Assembly: GCA_902791085.1 (NCBI GenBank)
Contig: CADAUN010000002.1
Span: 1-22,329, forward strand
From: an uncultured Erysipelotrichaceae bacterium
Lineage (GTDB): Bacteria > Bacillota_I > Bacilli_A > RFN20 > CAG-826
Length of the DNA stretch: 22,329 nt
Reading direction: 5' to 3'
Part shown: positions 1-8,739 of the stretch, one piece after another
Numbering within the stretch: position 1 is the first letter of the stretch
How the letters are laid out: every line of letters starts with the position of its first letter
Translations under genes and position numbers: made by a program
Notes under the pieces: generated by a model
What the model saw: the letters and a program-made list of their open reading frames with translations, nothing else
The model's database searches: none
What the model was told of the DNA's origin: nothing

Positions 1-1656
1 AAAGGGCAAAAGTGATAAGGCAAAAGCGTGCGTTAAAGTGGCAAAAGAAGTATTGATCGTTTGGGCGGGTGACTGAACCACATAGGAAGAACGTTTGTTT
101 TCTTCTGCTTCGCTCCAATGAAATAAGGCTTCCATTTTTTCTTCATTGTCCGCAAATAATAATCTGCCATAAGACGCATAAGGCGCATAAGCATCAGCAT
201 CGCGCACGAAAGAGGCAACTTGTGTCCCTTCTCCAAAAGAAGGAAGTTCAGTTTCTTTCATTTTCTTTTCTAACGCAGGATAGGAATAAAAAATCTTAGG
301 GCTCGACAAGAAGGAAAATTCCTCCACGATGCCAACAATGGTGAAATCATAAGCAAAAGAAAGATCTTGCGTTTTTTCTCCTTCGTTTAAGGTTAATTCT
401 CGTTCTAAATGCAGGCGTTTTCCGATAGGAGAAGCATCACATTGCTTCACGTATTCTTCATTGACCACGCATTCTTCTAAAGTCATGCCTTTTGGCATTT
501 TCCCTTCTTTCAAAAAAGAACGATTGCGATTTGCTCCGGACAAATCCCATACGGGAACAAAAGTGCAAGGTTCCATTGGATATCCATTTAAAGAATAGGC
601 AGAATAACAGGGCAAGAAATAAGAATAATCGTTCGCAATGCGGATTCCGGATAAATCTTTTAGAACGTCATGGCTCTCTTCAAAACTGGGGCAAGCACTT
701 CGAATCAATTTCATGGGAGAGTGGTCGAGAGTAAATTCTTCTTGTTTGCTAAATGTCGCACTAAGATAGCCAAAAGAATGCGTTTTTTCTCGTTCTAAAG
801 TAGTTTCGCTCCCGTGATAGAAACCCAGAGAGCAAAGCAAGGCGAGGTAGCCAAATAATCCACTTGCAAAAGCCAAAATGTTTTTCGAACGGTTCCGTTT
901 TGCATTTCGCCAAAGAATGCGCCGTTTCCATGCGTTTTTCTTCTTCCGCCGAGGAAGAATTAACGTTTTTGACGCGGAGGACGAAAGCGGTAAGGAATCG
1001 GATTTTATGATCTTGCCTGCCTCTAATGTGATGATGCCGTCGGCATAAGTTTCTAACAGCCGCGTATTATGAGAGACCAAAATCACTAATTTTCGCTTGG
1101 AGAAAGATTTTAACTGGTCCATGACCAGGATTTCGTTTTCGTGATCTAACGCTCCCGTCGGTTCGTCCGCAAATAAAACCGCAGGGTCGCCTACTAACGC
1201 ACGAAGTAAGGCAATGCGCTGTTTTTCTCCTCCTGAAAGTATCTTCACCGGTTTTGCTTCGAGGGAAGTTAAGTGATATTGGGCCAATAAGGCTTTTGCT
1301 TTGTCTTCCGCTCCTTCTTCACCCCGGATTTCTAAAGGCAAACTGATATTCCGCAAGGCACTTTCTTCTTCCTCCAAATGAAAATGCTGGAAGACAAAAG
1401 CACAAACGAAATTACGATAGTCCTCTTTTTTCTTTTCTTTCCATTTCGTTATCTCTTCCTCGCAATAGAAAATTTTCCCTTCACTTGGTTTCTCCATTCC
1501 TGAAAGAAGATTGAGCAAAGTTGATTTTCCTGATCCTGATTTTCCTTGAATGCCAAAAAGACCGGTTGAAGGCAAAACAAAGCTAACGTCTTTTAATGCC
1601 CACTTCGTTCCTTCTTTTCCATGATATTTCTTACTTAAATGTTCGACGCGATACAT
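1..1656 (-). CDS. ABC transporter, fused ATPase-permease (MacB/FtsX-like), partial at left edge
   Basis: The frame is open from ATG at 1656 to base 1, giving at least 552 residues with the C-terminus missing. The N-terminal ~220 residues form a complete ABC ATPase. Walker A GKSGSGKST is at about 38-46, the signature LSGGEKQR at about 140-147, and Walker B LLFADEP carries D164/E165. A basic linker follows, then a first membrane segment at about 260-282 (ILAFASGLFGYLALLC). A ~260-residue Cys-poor, presumably extracytoplasmic domain comes next, and the start of a second membrane segment lies at the edge. This is the order of MacB-type proteins (ATPase, TM1, periplasmic-core-like domain, further TMs), which move peptides, antibiotics or lipoproteins without a classical import cycle. 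The start has an AGAGGGAGA ribosome-binding site. It lies 70 nt below the DUF951 gene with no clear terminator between, so read-through is possible. The substrate cannot be told. Confidence 0.88.
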   Translation of the reverse strand, partial: MYRVEHLSKKYHGKEGTKWALKDVSFVLPSTGLFGIQGKSGSGKSTLLNLLSGMEKPSEGKIFYCEEEITKWKEKKKEDYRNFVCAFVFQHFHLEEEESALRNISLPLEIRGEEGAEDKAKALLAQYHLTSLEAKPVKILSGGEKQRIALLRALVGDPAVLFADEPTGALDHENEILVMDQLKSFSKRKLVILVSHNTRLLETYADGIITLEAGKIIKSDSLPLSSSASKTLILPRRKKKNAWKRRILWRNAKRNRSKNILAFASGLFGYLALLCSLGFYHGSETTLEREKTHSFGYLSATFSKQEEFTLDHSPMKLIRSACPSFEESHDVLKDLSGIRIANDYSYFLPCYSAYSLNGYPMEPCTFVPVWDLSGANRNRSFLKEGKMPKGMTLEECVVNEEYVKQCDASPIGKRLHLERELTLNEGEKTQDLSFAYDFTIVGIVEEFSFLSSPKIFYSYPALEKKMKETELPSFGEGTQVASFVRDADAYAPYASYGRLLFADNEEKMEALFHWSEAEENKRSSYVVQSPAQTINTSFATLTHAFALSLLPF

Positions 1657-1725
1657 TCTTTCTCCCTCTCTTATTCATAGAAAGGAAAAAGAAAGACGGG
1701 ACAAAAAACACCGTTTAGCAGCTCT

Positions 1726-1956
1726 TTATTTTTGAGGAGCATCCGTTAAAGGATGGTCGTGATGAGCAATGACTTTTTTGATCGCGTGATTGAAATGATC
1801 ACGGTCCATTAACAAGATGGCACCGCATCCAAGGCAAAGAATTTTCACGTCTGCGCCCAATCGCAAAATCTGAAATCGTTTGCAACGATGAAAACAAGGA
1901 TGGGCTTTCTTCATCTCCACTTCATCATATAGGACATAAGATAACGGGGTTACCAT
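1726..1956 (-). CDS. DUF951 small Cys-containing protein (YyzM-like)
   Basis: 76 residues. The N-terminal half matches the DUF951 pattern I recall (YxLxDxVEMKKxHPC ... RxGADxxIxCLGCG). Here it reads VLYDEVEMKKAHPC, then RLGADVKILCLGCG. Cysteines at 21, 25, 41 and 44 form two pairs that could bind zinc; this is inferred from spacing. A basic, His-rich tail follows (HAIKKVIAHHDH). The ATG overlaps the 3' end of fhs by 7 nt, so the two are almost certainly co-translated. Family members in other Firmicutes tend to sit near the chromosome-partition region. Function is unknown; a nucleic-acid-binding role is only a guess. Family assignment is fairly sure, function is not. Confidence 0.82.
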   Translation of the reverse strand: MVTPLSYVLYDEVEMKKAHPCFHRCKRFQILRLGADVKILCLGCGAILLMDRDHFNHAIKKVIAHHDHPLTDAPQK

Positions 1957-3566
1957 GGTTCGTCTTCCATTTTGATCGCAGAGGGAATCGTTGGCAAGCC
2001 AGGCATGGTCATAATTTGGCCGGTTAAAGGAATGACAAAATTGGCCCCGGCAGAAAGATTGACTTCCCGAATGGTGATGGGGAAATTCCGTGGCGCGCCA
2101 TAAATTTTAGGATCGTCCGTGAAGGAATTTGGAGTTTTCGCCATGCAAATATAGGCATTTTCAAAACCAAGAGCGGCGTATTGTTTCAGTTGCTCTTCTG
2201 CTTCCGCGGTGTAACGAACTTCGCCTGCGCGATAAATTTCATGGCAAATCGTTTCAATTTTGTTTTTCAAAGGGGCGTGTCGATCGTATAAAGGATGATA
2301 ATGCGAAGGTTCTTGTTCTAATACTTTCTGCACTTTTTTAGCCAAATCAATGGCACCTTCGCCACCTTTAGCAAAGCCATCAACGAAACTATAAACATAG
2401 CCGCGTTTCTCGCACCACGACTCTACGAAACGAGTCTCTGCTTCGGTATCGGCAGCAAAATGGTTAATGGCCACAACAACTGGCAAACCGTATTTTTTCA
2501 TGTTTTCCAAATGGGTTTCTAAATTGGCCATGCCAGAAGCTAATGCGGCAAGATTTTCTTCTTCGAGTGCTTCAAAAGGAACTCCGCCATGCATCTTTAA
2601 GGCGCGAATGGTGGCAACCATCACGACGGCATCGCAATGCAAGTCCCCTTCTTGGCACACAATATCCAAGAATTTTTCTGCGCCTAAGTCAGCGGCAAAG
2701 CCCGCTTCCGTAATGACAATAGGCGCCATTTTTAAAGCGAGTTTTGTGGCAAGCAAAGAATTGCAACCATGTGCAATATTGGCAAAGGGTCCGCCATGAA
2801 CCAAACACGGTTCGTTTTCTAATGTTTGTACCAGGTTAGGTTTTAACGCTTCCTTCATGAGTTTCATAACCGCGTGCGTGCAACGCAAATCTTTGACCGT
2901 GATGGGTTTTTGATCATAGGTGTAGGCAACAATAATTCGGGAAAGTCGATTCCAAAAATCAGTGGCGTCTCGCGCTAAGCAAAGGATTGCCATCATCTCA
3001 GAGGCAACCGTAATCACAAATCCGTCTTTTCGTTCAACGCCGTTCTTTTTTCCTTGGCCAATCGTAATTTCTCTTAATGAGCGGTCGTTCATGTCCATTG
3101 CGCGTTTCCATACGACACGCGTGGGATCAATTTGCAAAGGATTGCCATGAAACAAAGAATTGTCAATAACGGCCGAGATCAAATTGATGGAGCTCGTTAA
3201 GGCATGCATGTCTCCCGTAAAATGAAGATTGATATCTTCGGCTGGGCCAATCGAGGCTTTTCCCCCTCCAGTAGCGCCGCCTTTAATCCCAAAAACAGGC
3301 CCTAAAGCAGGTTCGCGAAGGCAAAGCATCGAAGGAACGTTGATTTTTCCAAATCCTTCTTGCAAGGCAATGGAAGTCGTTGTTTTTCCTTCGCCTGCTT
3401 TCGTCGGCGTAATGGCTGTGACTAAAACCAATTTTCCATTGGGCCGATCGGATAAAGAATCCATATAGGCAGGATCGATTTTGGCCTTATAAAAGCCATA
3501 AGGCTCAACATAATTTTCTGGAATGGAAGCACGAGCGGCAATCGTATTGATTTTTAAAAGAGGCAT
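1950..3566 (-). CDS. fhs: Formate-tetrahydrofolate ligase
   Basis: 538 residues, close to the ~555 usual for the family. It makes 10-formyl-tetrahydrofolate from formate, ATP and THF in the cytosol, feeding purine synthesis and initiator-tRNA formylation. Diagnostic motifs are present: the P-loop TPTKAGEGKTTT near residues 54-65, the glycine-rich EPALGPVFGIKGGATGGG, PAEDINLHFTGD, and the C-terminal TGQIMTMPGLP. The start is supported by a strong AGGAGG eight bases upstream. It lies 40 nt below miaA. A small inverted repeat (GGCG ... CGCC, 3586-3601) sits in that gap and is too weak to call a terminator, so fhs may be the next gene of the rny-ymdB-miaB-miaA unit. The DUF951 gene overlaps its stop. 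Confidence 0.97.
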   Translation of the reverse strand: MPLLKINTIAARASIPENYVEPYGFYKAKIDPAYMDSLSDRPNGKLVLVTAITPTKAGEGKTTTSIALQEGFGKINVPSMLCLREPALGPVFGIKGGATGGGKASIGPAEDINLHFTGDMHALTSSINLISAVIDNSLFHGNPLQIDPTRVVWKRAMDMNDRSLREITIGQGKKNGVERKDGFVITVASEMMAILCLARDATDFWNRLSRIIVAYTYDQKPITVKDLRCTHAVMKLMKEALKPNLVQTLENEPCLVHGGPFANIAHGCNSLLATKLALKMAPIVITEAGFAADLGAEKFLDIVCQEGDLHCDAVVMVATIRALKMHGGVPFEALEEENLAALASGMANLETHLENMKKYGLPVVVAINHFAADTEAETRFVESWCEKRGYVYSFVDGFAKGGEGAIDLAKKVQKVLEQEPSHYHPLYDRHAPLKNKIETICHEIYRAGEVRYTAEAEEQLKQYAALGFENAYICMAKTPNSFTDDPKIYGAPRNFPITIREVNLSAGANFVIPLTGQIMTMPGLPTIPSAIKMEDEPW

Positions 3567-3606
3567 GGATATTTCCTCCTAACTATGGCGTTTCTATCGC
3601 CTTTAA

Positions 3607-4509
3607 CTATACGTTCTTCTCTAAAGGAAAGAAAGAACAATCCGCTAAGGCAGAAAGAATCTCATCTAGGTTTTTTACCATCGTCGCCTGAAATTGATGA
3701 CGGAAAAAAGTTTCTTGTCGCTTTACATAATGCCGCGTATCGATTTGAATTTGATGGATGGCTTCTTCCAAAGAAATTTGCTGGTCTAAATAAGGAAAGA
3801 GTTCTTTAACTCCGATGGCTTGAAAAGCAGGAGTTTGACGACCATAACGTTCAATTAAGGGAAGCGTTTCTTCTAGTAAGCCTTCATGAAACATTTTTTC
3901 CACCCGTTGGTCCAATTTCGGATAAAGCGTCGCTCGTTCCTCCGTTAGAACAAAGAACTTGGTAGGATACAAAGGCTCATGTTTTTGCTTGGCAAGCATC
4001 TCACTTTTGCTTTCTCCAGTGGCTAGGCACAAGGCGATGTCACGTAAGAGCCGGCGACGATTTTCTACCGGGATTTTGGCCGCTTCTTTCCTATCGAGTG
4101 AAGCCAAAATAGCATGCAGTTCTTCGTTGCTTTTTCCTTCATACGGAGTCATATCGACATGAGATGTATCTAAGGATAAATCATAGTCATATAGAGCAGC
4201 ACGTAGATAAAGCCCACTTCCGCCGACAAAAATCGGGGTTTTGCCACGAGAAAAAACTTCTTGAAGAACATTTCTAGCGTCTTTTTGATAGCGGGCGATG
4301 TTATAGCTTTCGCTTAATGGAACAAAAGAATAAAGATGGTGCGGGACTTCTTGTTGCATCGCTAGAGAAGGTACTGCGGTTGCAATGTGTAGCCCTTCAT
4401 ATACTTGAAAGGCATCACCGTTGATGATTTCCCCATGGACGAGTTTGGCCAAGGACAAGGCCGTTTCGCTTTTTCCTACGCCTGTCGGCCCCGTTAAGAC
4501 CAAAATCAT
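3607..4509 (-). CDS. miaA: tRNA dimethylallyltransferase
   Basis: 300 residues, normal length. It transfers a dimethylallyl group to N6 of A37 in tRNAs reading UNN codons, giving i6A. The N-terminal P-loop GPTGVGKS (7-14) is followed by NGDAFQVYEGLHIATAVPS, the counterpart of the usual D-S-x-Q-VY-x-G-x-x-I-x-TA-x-PS substrate motif. The usual DSMQ is DAFQ here, with Asp and Gln kept. VGGSGLYLRA is also typical. Its ATG overlaps the miaB stop in an ATGA arrangement, so the i6A-making enzyme and the methylthiolase that acts next are translationally coupled. The ribosome-binding region lies inside the end of miaB. Confidence 0.97.
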   Translation of the reverse strand: MILVLTGPTGVGKSETALSLAKLVHGEIINGDAFQVYEGLHIATAVPSLAMQQEVPHHLYSFVPLSESYNIARYQKDARNVLQEVFSRGKTPIFVGGSGLYLRAALYDYDLSLDTSHVDMTPYEGKSNEELHAILASLDRKEAAKIPVENRRRLLRDIALCLATGESKSEMLAKQKHEPLYPTKFFVLTEERATLYPKLDQRVEKMFHEGLLEETLPLIERYGRQTPAFQAIGVKELFPYLDQQISLEEAIHQIQIDTRHYVKRQETFFRHQFQATMVKNLDEILSALADCSFFPLEKNV

Positions 4510-6242
4510 CGAATGTCCTCTTGCAATTCTTTTAAAGTATCTTCGACAACATCACGTAACGCATCACGATTGACTAACAAAGGATGATGCTGAATTTGCT
4601 CGATCACTTTTTGGTATTCCGCCTTGGCTGCGGCATATTTGCTATCATCTCCTTGCGCCAAAGCGAGATTCTTCTTTGCCGTTACAAGGGCTTCACCTAA
4701 AGCATGAATCGCGGGATCTTTTCGCACTGCTTCATCTAATTTTAGATATTCGCGAACCACTGGATCTGCGTGCAAAGTAAAGGCAACGTCTTTGGCTTTG
4801 ACGATTAACGGATCTTCTAAAAGCTCGCCATGCAAAGAATAGACATGAGAAGAGATGACTTTCACCGGAGCAAAGGCGCCGGTTAAATAAGCTGGTCCCT
4901 CAAAATGAATCAATTTGCCGTTTGGCGCGTAACTGGTTAAGATTTTTGCATCTTTTTTCGAAGGTCCTTGCACCAAAACGGTATACGTTTTCCCAATGCA
5001 TTCGTTGCTGGATTCTGCGGTTAATTCATCAATCAATGCTTTTAAACGATTGAAACGTTCATGCGACACTTCGGGTGGAACTTGCTCCATTTTGGCAGCT
5101 GGTGTGCCAGGACGCGGAGAATAAATAAAGGTATATGCGCTGGCGTAACGCACTTCTTTGCATAATGACAAAGTGTCTTGAAATTCTTCTTCCGTTTCCC
5201 CAGGAAAACCAACAATCAAGTCGGTGGTCAAGGCGATATTGGGTACTGCTTGGCGAATTTTTTTCACCAAAGATAAATATTCTTCGCGGGTATAACGGCG
5301 TCCCATGCGTTGAAGGCAAGAAGTCGAACCAGATTGAACAGGGAAATGAAGCCAGGGATCGATGTTGGAATAACGCGACATGACCTGAAGCATTTCATCG
5401 GTGAATTGGGAAGGATAGGAAGTTAAAAACTTTAAATGGGGGATACCAGTCTTGGCCACTCTTTCTAAGAGTTCTGCAAAAGTGGTCCCGTCTTTAAAAT
5501 CTAAACCATAAGAATTCACATTTTGCCCTAATAAGGTAATTTGCTTGTAACCATGATTCACTAAGTCCTGGCATTCCTTCACCACATCTTCCATTTTTCT
5601 GGAACGCTCGCGTCCGCGAGTATAAGGAACGATGCAATAGGTGCAGAATTTGTCACAGCCATAGGAAATATTGACAAAAGCTTCGTAGGGGTTAAGCCGC
5701 ACAGAAGGCAAATTTTCAACCACTTCGCTAGAGAAAGAACGCACATTGACAATCGTTGCTTTTTTGGCTAAGACTTCGCCCAATAATTCATTTAAGCGAG
5801 AAACGTCATGCGTGCCGATGACGAGTGCCACCCACGGATAACTCTTTAAAAACGTCTCAGCAACGCCGTTTTCCCCCATCACGCAACCGGCCAATACCAG
5901 CAAGAAAGAAGAGTCACGTTCATAATTGGACTTAAAAGAACCAATTTCTCCATAGATTTTATCTTCCGCGTTTTCACGAACCGCGCAGGTATTGATGATG
6001 GCTAAATCCGCTTTGGCGGGATCTTCGGTGCGAGTAAAACCAGCAGCAGTCAAATATCCAGCCATGATTTCTTCATCCCGCACATTGGCTTGGCATCCAT
6101 AAGTGCGAATAAAGAAACGACGGCCTTTGGCGAAAGCTTTTAAATTCTCTGGAATAGGGGCGCGGTCTTCATACCGCGTCACTTCCGGACGTTTGGCTGC
6201 CTCTTTTTGATTGGCAACCGATTCATAAATCACTTTTTTCAT
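4506..6242 (-). CDS. miaB: tRNA-i6A37 methylthiotransferase MiaB with C-terminal YlbF/YmcA-like domain
   Basis: 578 residues against ~440-510 for ordinary MiaB. It is a radical-SAM enzyme converting i6A37 to ms2i6A37 in tRNA. The N-terminal domain has the three auxiliary-cluster cysteines C50, C86 and C120. The radical-SAM core carries C196xxxC200xxC203 (YGCDKFCTYC). The TRAM RNA-binding domain spans about 411-477. The extra ~100 residues (about 478-578) are helical and match the Com_YlbF pattern: DPVVREYLKLDEAVRKDP near the start, a central charged coiled stretch, and HHPLLVNRDALRDVVEDTL at the end. In B. subtilis the related YmcA (RicA) is a separate gene directly after miaB, so this reads as a gene fusion. 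The start has GAGG 6-7 nt upstream and lies 3 nt after ymdB. The enzyme call is certain; the tail assignment is by pattern recognition. Confidence 0.95.
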   Translation of the reverse strand: MKKVIYESVANQKEAAKRPEVTRYEDRAPIPENLKAFAKGRRFFIRTYGCQANVRDEEIMAGYLTAAGFTRTEDPAKADLAIINTCAVRENAEDKIYGEIGSFKSNYERDSSFLLVLAGCVMGENGVAETFLKSYPWVALVIGTHDVSRLNELLGEVLAKKATIVNVRSFSSEVVENLPSVRLNPYEAFVNISYGCDKFCTYCIVPYTRGRERSRKMEDVVKECQDLVNHGYKQITLLGQNVNSYGLDFKDGTTFAELLERVAKTGIPHLKFLTSYPSQFTDEMLQVMSRYSNIDPWLHFPVQSGSTSCLQRMGRRYTREEYLSLVKKIRQAVPNIALTTDLIVGFPGETEEEFQDTLSLCKEVRYASAYTFIYSPRPGTPAAKMEQVPPEVSHERFNRLKALIDELTAESSNECIGKTYTVLVQGPSKKDAKILTSYAPNGKLIHFEGPAYLTGAFAPVKVISSHVYSLHGELLEDPLIVKAKDVAFTLHADPVVREYLKLDEAVRKDPAIHALGEALVTAKKNLALAQGDDSKYAAAKAEYQKVIEQIQHHPLLVNRDALRDVVEDTLKELQEDIR

Positions 6243-6245
6243 GGT

Positions 6246-7019
6246 TTACCTCATTACTTTTCGAAGGGGGAGAATCGACTTGGCTTTTAAGGTTACCTCG
6301 TCTAAATCGATGACACAGGCAGAAATCATTGGTCTCGCGTTATCGTTTAAAGAGAACGGAGTGTTCTCTTTTTTCACAAGATGACGAGTCACCGAATCCG
6401 CATCCCAGCCTATGATACCATCTGAATCGCCACACATGCCGACATCAGTAAGAAAAGCTGTGCCGTTAGGAAGAATGATTGCATCATTGGTTTGCACATG
6501 GGTGTGGGTGCCAATGATTGCGGAGACTAAGCCATCGTAATAATGAGCAAGGATGGCTTTTTCTGAAGTGGACTCCGCATGAAAGTCAACCACGTGGAGC
6601 ATGGGTTCAGAAGAAAGAGAAGCCAGTGCGTCAAGCGGCGAATCCACTTCTTCATTCATCCATGCTTCTCCTAGCAAATTGGTGACACGCAAAGGAATGC
6701 CGTGAATTTGGAAGACAGCGGTTCCACTCCCAGGAATCTTTCCTTTTAAATTCAAAGGTCGAAGGAGATTTTCTGCGTCTGGCAAGAAATCATCGATTTG
6801 TTGTTTGCCATGCCAATGATTGCCTAAGGTAATCACATCGACACCGCTTTCTAGCAAAAAATGATAATCGCTTTCCGTAATCCCTTTTCCTCGAGAAATG
6901 TTCTCGCCATTCGCAATCACAAAATCGATGGAATATTTTTGGACCAAAGAAGGCAAAGAAAGATGGACCGCTTCGCGGCCCACCTTTCCGACGACATCCC
7001 CATAAAAGAGAATGCGCAT
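6246..7019 (-). CDS. ymdB: YmdB-family metallophosphoesterase (cyclic-nucleotide phosphodiesterase)
   Basis: 257 residues, family-typical (~260). Calcineurin-like fold: D8 (GDVVGK), E39/N40 (ANGEN), N67/H68 (LGNH), H147 (VDFHAE), H172 and H174 (GTHTHV) reproduce the dinuclear-metal ligands of B. subtilis YmdB. The loop after LGNH reads WHGK where I recall the family having TWDK or similar, an uncommon variant. YmdB hydrolyses 2',3'-cyclic nucleotides (also reported on cAMP) and affects biofilm and motility decisions and RNA metabolism. Its ATG shares one base with the rny stop (TAATG), so it is translationally coupled to RNase Y, as in Bacillus. miaB follows after 3 nt. Confidence 0.95.
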   Translation of the reverse strand: MRILFYGDVVGKVGREAVHLSLPSLVQKYSIDFVIANGENISRGKGITESDYHFLLESGVDVITLGNHWHGKQQIDDFLPDAENLLRPLNLKGKIPGSGTAVFQIHGIPLRVTNLLGEAWMNEEVDSPLDALASLSSEPMLHVVDFHAESTSEKAILAHYYDGLVSAIIGTHTHVQTNDAIILPNGTAFLTDVGMCGDSDGIIGWDADSVTRHLVKKENTPFSLNDNARPMISACVIDLDEVTLKAKSILPLRKVMR

Positions 7020-8584
7020 TATTTTGCAGTCTCCATCGCGCGATATTCCCGAATGATATTGACTTTGATTTGACCAGGATAAGTCATAGTCTGTTCAATC
7101 TTTTCGCGTAATTCTTGCGCCATCTTGACCGCATCGGCATCAGAGACTTTTTCCGGGATGACCATGACGCGGATTTCGCGACCCGCTTGCATGGCATAAG
7201 CCTTTTCAACGCCGTCAAACGAATTGGCCAAATCTTCTAATTGAGTGATTCGCTTGGTGTAGGTTTCAAGGGTTTCGGAACGAGCGCCAGGACGGGCTGC
7301 ACTCAAGGTATCAGCGGCCTGAACCAAATGAGCGATGACGCTTGTCGCCGCAACATCACCATGATGCGATTCAATGGAATTCACCACCACATCAGGTTCG
7401 TTATATTTCCGAGCCAATTGTGCGCCTAACGAAGCGTGTGACCCTTCTTGTTCGTAGTCAACGCCTTTCCCAATATCGTGCAACAAACCGGCACGACGAG
7501 CCAAATTCTGATCTAAGCCAAGTTCCGCGGCCATAATTCCGCACAAATAGCCGACTTCGACAGAATGGTCTAAGACATTTTGACCATAAGAAGTACGATA
7601 TTTTAATTTTCCTAAGATGGCGACAAGTTCGCGATTCATATGCACGATGCCAAGCCGATTGCAGGCGTCGTTGCCGGCGCGTAAACAATCGTTATCCACA
7701 TCGTTTTTGAATTTTTCAGCCAATTCTTCAATGCGGCCCGGTTGAATTCTTCCGTCTTTGACTAATGCCTCTAGCGTTCGCTTGGCGATTTCGCGACGAA
7801 TCGGGTTAAAGCAACTGACGGTAATCACTTCCGGCGTATCATCGATAACCAAATCAACGCCGAGCGTTTGTTCCAACACCCGAATATTGCGTCCTTCCCG
7901 ACCAATGATACGTCCTTTTAAGTCATCATTAGGCAATGCGATGACCGCGACACTCCGTTCGGTGACAACATCTTGTGCGTATTTATCGCAAGCTAAAGAA
8001 AGCAAATCTTTGGCTTTAGCTTCTGCTTCGCTATGCGCTTTATCTTCTTCGTTTTTGATATATTGCGCAATTTCCATCGACATTTTACTTTCTACGCGCG
8101 CCATGATTTCGTCATGGGCTTCTTTCACCGACATGCCGGCGACTTTTTCTAATTCAGCAAGAATCGAATCAATTTTGGCATCGAGCTCTTTGCTCTTGCG
8201 GTCGTTGTCTTCAATCTTTTTAGAAAGCAACTCATTTTTTTGGTCGAGTGCCGTTTCTTTGGCCGTCAATGCATTGTCACGTGCATCGATAGCGCTTTCT
8301 CTCGCGTCCAATTTTGCCAACTGGCTTTGCGCTTCTTGCTTTAACTGCCGCGCTTCGGCTTGGGCTTGTTGCTTTAATTCAAAAGCAGCCTGCTTTGCAT
8401 CTAGCTGTGCATTTTTTGTGATGCGCTCCGCCTTGATTTCAGCATCCTTTACCAATTGTTTCGCTACGCGATCGGCTTGGTTTGTTTTGTGACGAGATGA
8501 CAGCTTGTAGAAGAGCATCATCACGCCCCCACCCAATAAGAAAGCAAATGCGCCCACTACGATGTAAATCCACCAATCTTGCAT
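7019..8584 (-). CDS. rny: Ribonuclease Y
   Basis: 521 residues from the chosen ATG at 8584; family ~515-520. It is the membrane-anchored endoribonuclease that starts bulk mRNA decay. An N-terminal membrane anchor (about 5-26, IYIVVGAFAFLLGGGVMMLF) is followed by a long Ala/Lys/Glu/Gln-rich coiled coil (about 30-200). Next come a KH domain with GRIIGREGRN (about 224-233) and an HD domain with LLHDIGK (H369/D370) and ESHHGD. The frame also allows an ATG 17 codons upstream (8635). The chosen start has GAGGAAA at correct spacing, and the extra 17 residues would put charge before the anchor. It heads a unit with ymdB, miaB and miaA, preceded by a leader of about 140 nt containing a hairpin. Confidence 0.96.
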   Translation of the reverse strand: MQDWWIYIVVGAFAFLLGGGVMMLFYKLSSRHKTNQADRVAKQLVKDAEIKAERITKNAQLDAKQAAFELKQQAQAEARQLKQEAQSQLAKLDARESAIDARDNALTAKETALDQKNELLSKKIEDNDRKSKELDAKIDSILAELEKVAGMSVKEAHDEIMARVESKMSMEIAQYIKNEEDKAHSEAEAKAKDLLSLACDKYAQDVVTERSVAVIALPNDDLKGRIIGREGRNIRVLEQTLGVDLVIDDTPEVITVSCFNPIRREIAKRTLEALVKDGRIQPGRIEELAEKFKNDVDNDCLRAGNDACNRLGIVHMNRELVAILGKLKYRTSYGQNVLDHSVEVGYLCGIMAAELGLDQNLARRAGLLHDIGKGVDYEQEGSHASLGAQLARKYNEPDVVVNSIESHHGDVAATSVIAHLVQAADTLSAARPGARSETLETYTKRITQLEDLANSFDGVEKAYAMQAGREIRVMVIPEKVSDADAVKMAQELREKIEQTMTYPGQIKVNIIREYRAMETAK

Positions 8585-8663
8585 ATTTTTCCTCTTTTCT
8601 TTTAAGTTAAAAGGCGAGCCAACCCAATTGGACATTGAAGAAACGAAATTTGAATTTATATGG

Positions 8664-8680
8664 CGAAGAGAAACTCTTCG
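8664..8680 (-). promoter_or_regulatory. Hairpin in the rny 5' leader
   Basis: A perfect 7-bp inverted repeat CGAAGAG-3 nt-CTCTTCG lies about 80-95 nt upstream of the rny start. In the rny direction the following bases are CCATATAAATTC, not a U-run, so it does not look like a simple terminator. It falls between the proposed -10 box and the ribosome-binding site, so it would be in the mRNA leader. Function unknown; it could be an RNA-stability or autoregulatory element. Confidence 0.4.
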
Positions 8681-8733
8681 AATAAGAACCCAAGAAATCG
8701 AGGGGCTGGTGTACCTTTATCACGTACTTTTTA

Positions 8734-8739
8734 ATTATA
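8734..8739 (-). promoter_or_regulatory. Candidate -10 box for rny
   Basis: Perfect TATAAT on the minus strand in the only non-coding gap between recA and rny. The -35 is poor: TTCTTT lies 16 nt upstream, and TTGCCT is 23 nt away, which is too far. This places the rny start of transcription near 8727 and gives a leader of about 140 nt. Confidence 0.4.

Noticed and set aside
3586..3601. Inverted repeat GGCG-7 nt-CGCC between miaA and fhs
   Set aside because: Only 4 bp of stem and no T-run; not enough for a terminator call, and the spacing suits continued transcription.
6586..6601. CACGTG core resembling parS in ymdB
   Set aside because: The arms around CACGTG do not match parS and the sequence simply encodes the conserved His-Val-Val strand; several other CACGTG cores occur in the window.
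7690..7699. A perfect DnaA-box-like TTATCCACA
   Set aside because: It lies alone inside the rny coding sequence, with no second box and no AT-rich unwinding region; a single 9-mer match in 22 kb is weak evidence.
7758..8492. A 244-codon open frame on the plus strand opposite rny
   Set aside because: It is the antisense of the Ala/Glu/Lys-rich coiled coil of RNase Y, which produces a long Ser/Ala-rich shadow frame; no ribosome-binding site and no family resemblance.
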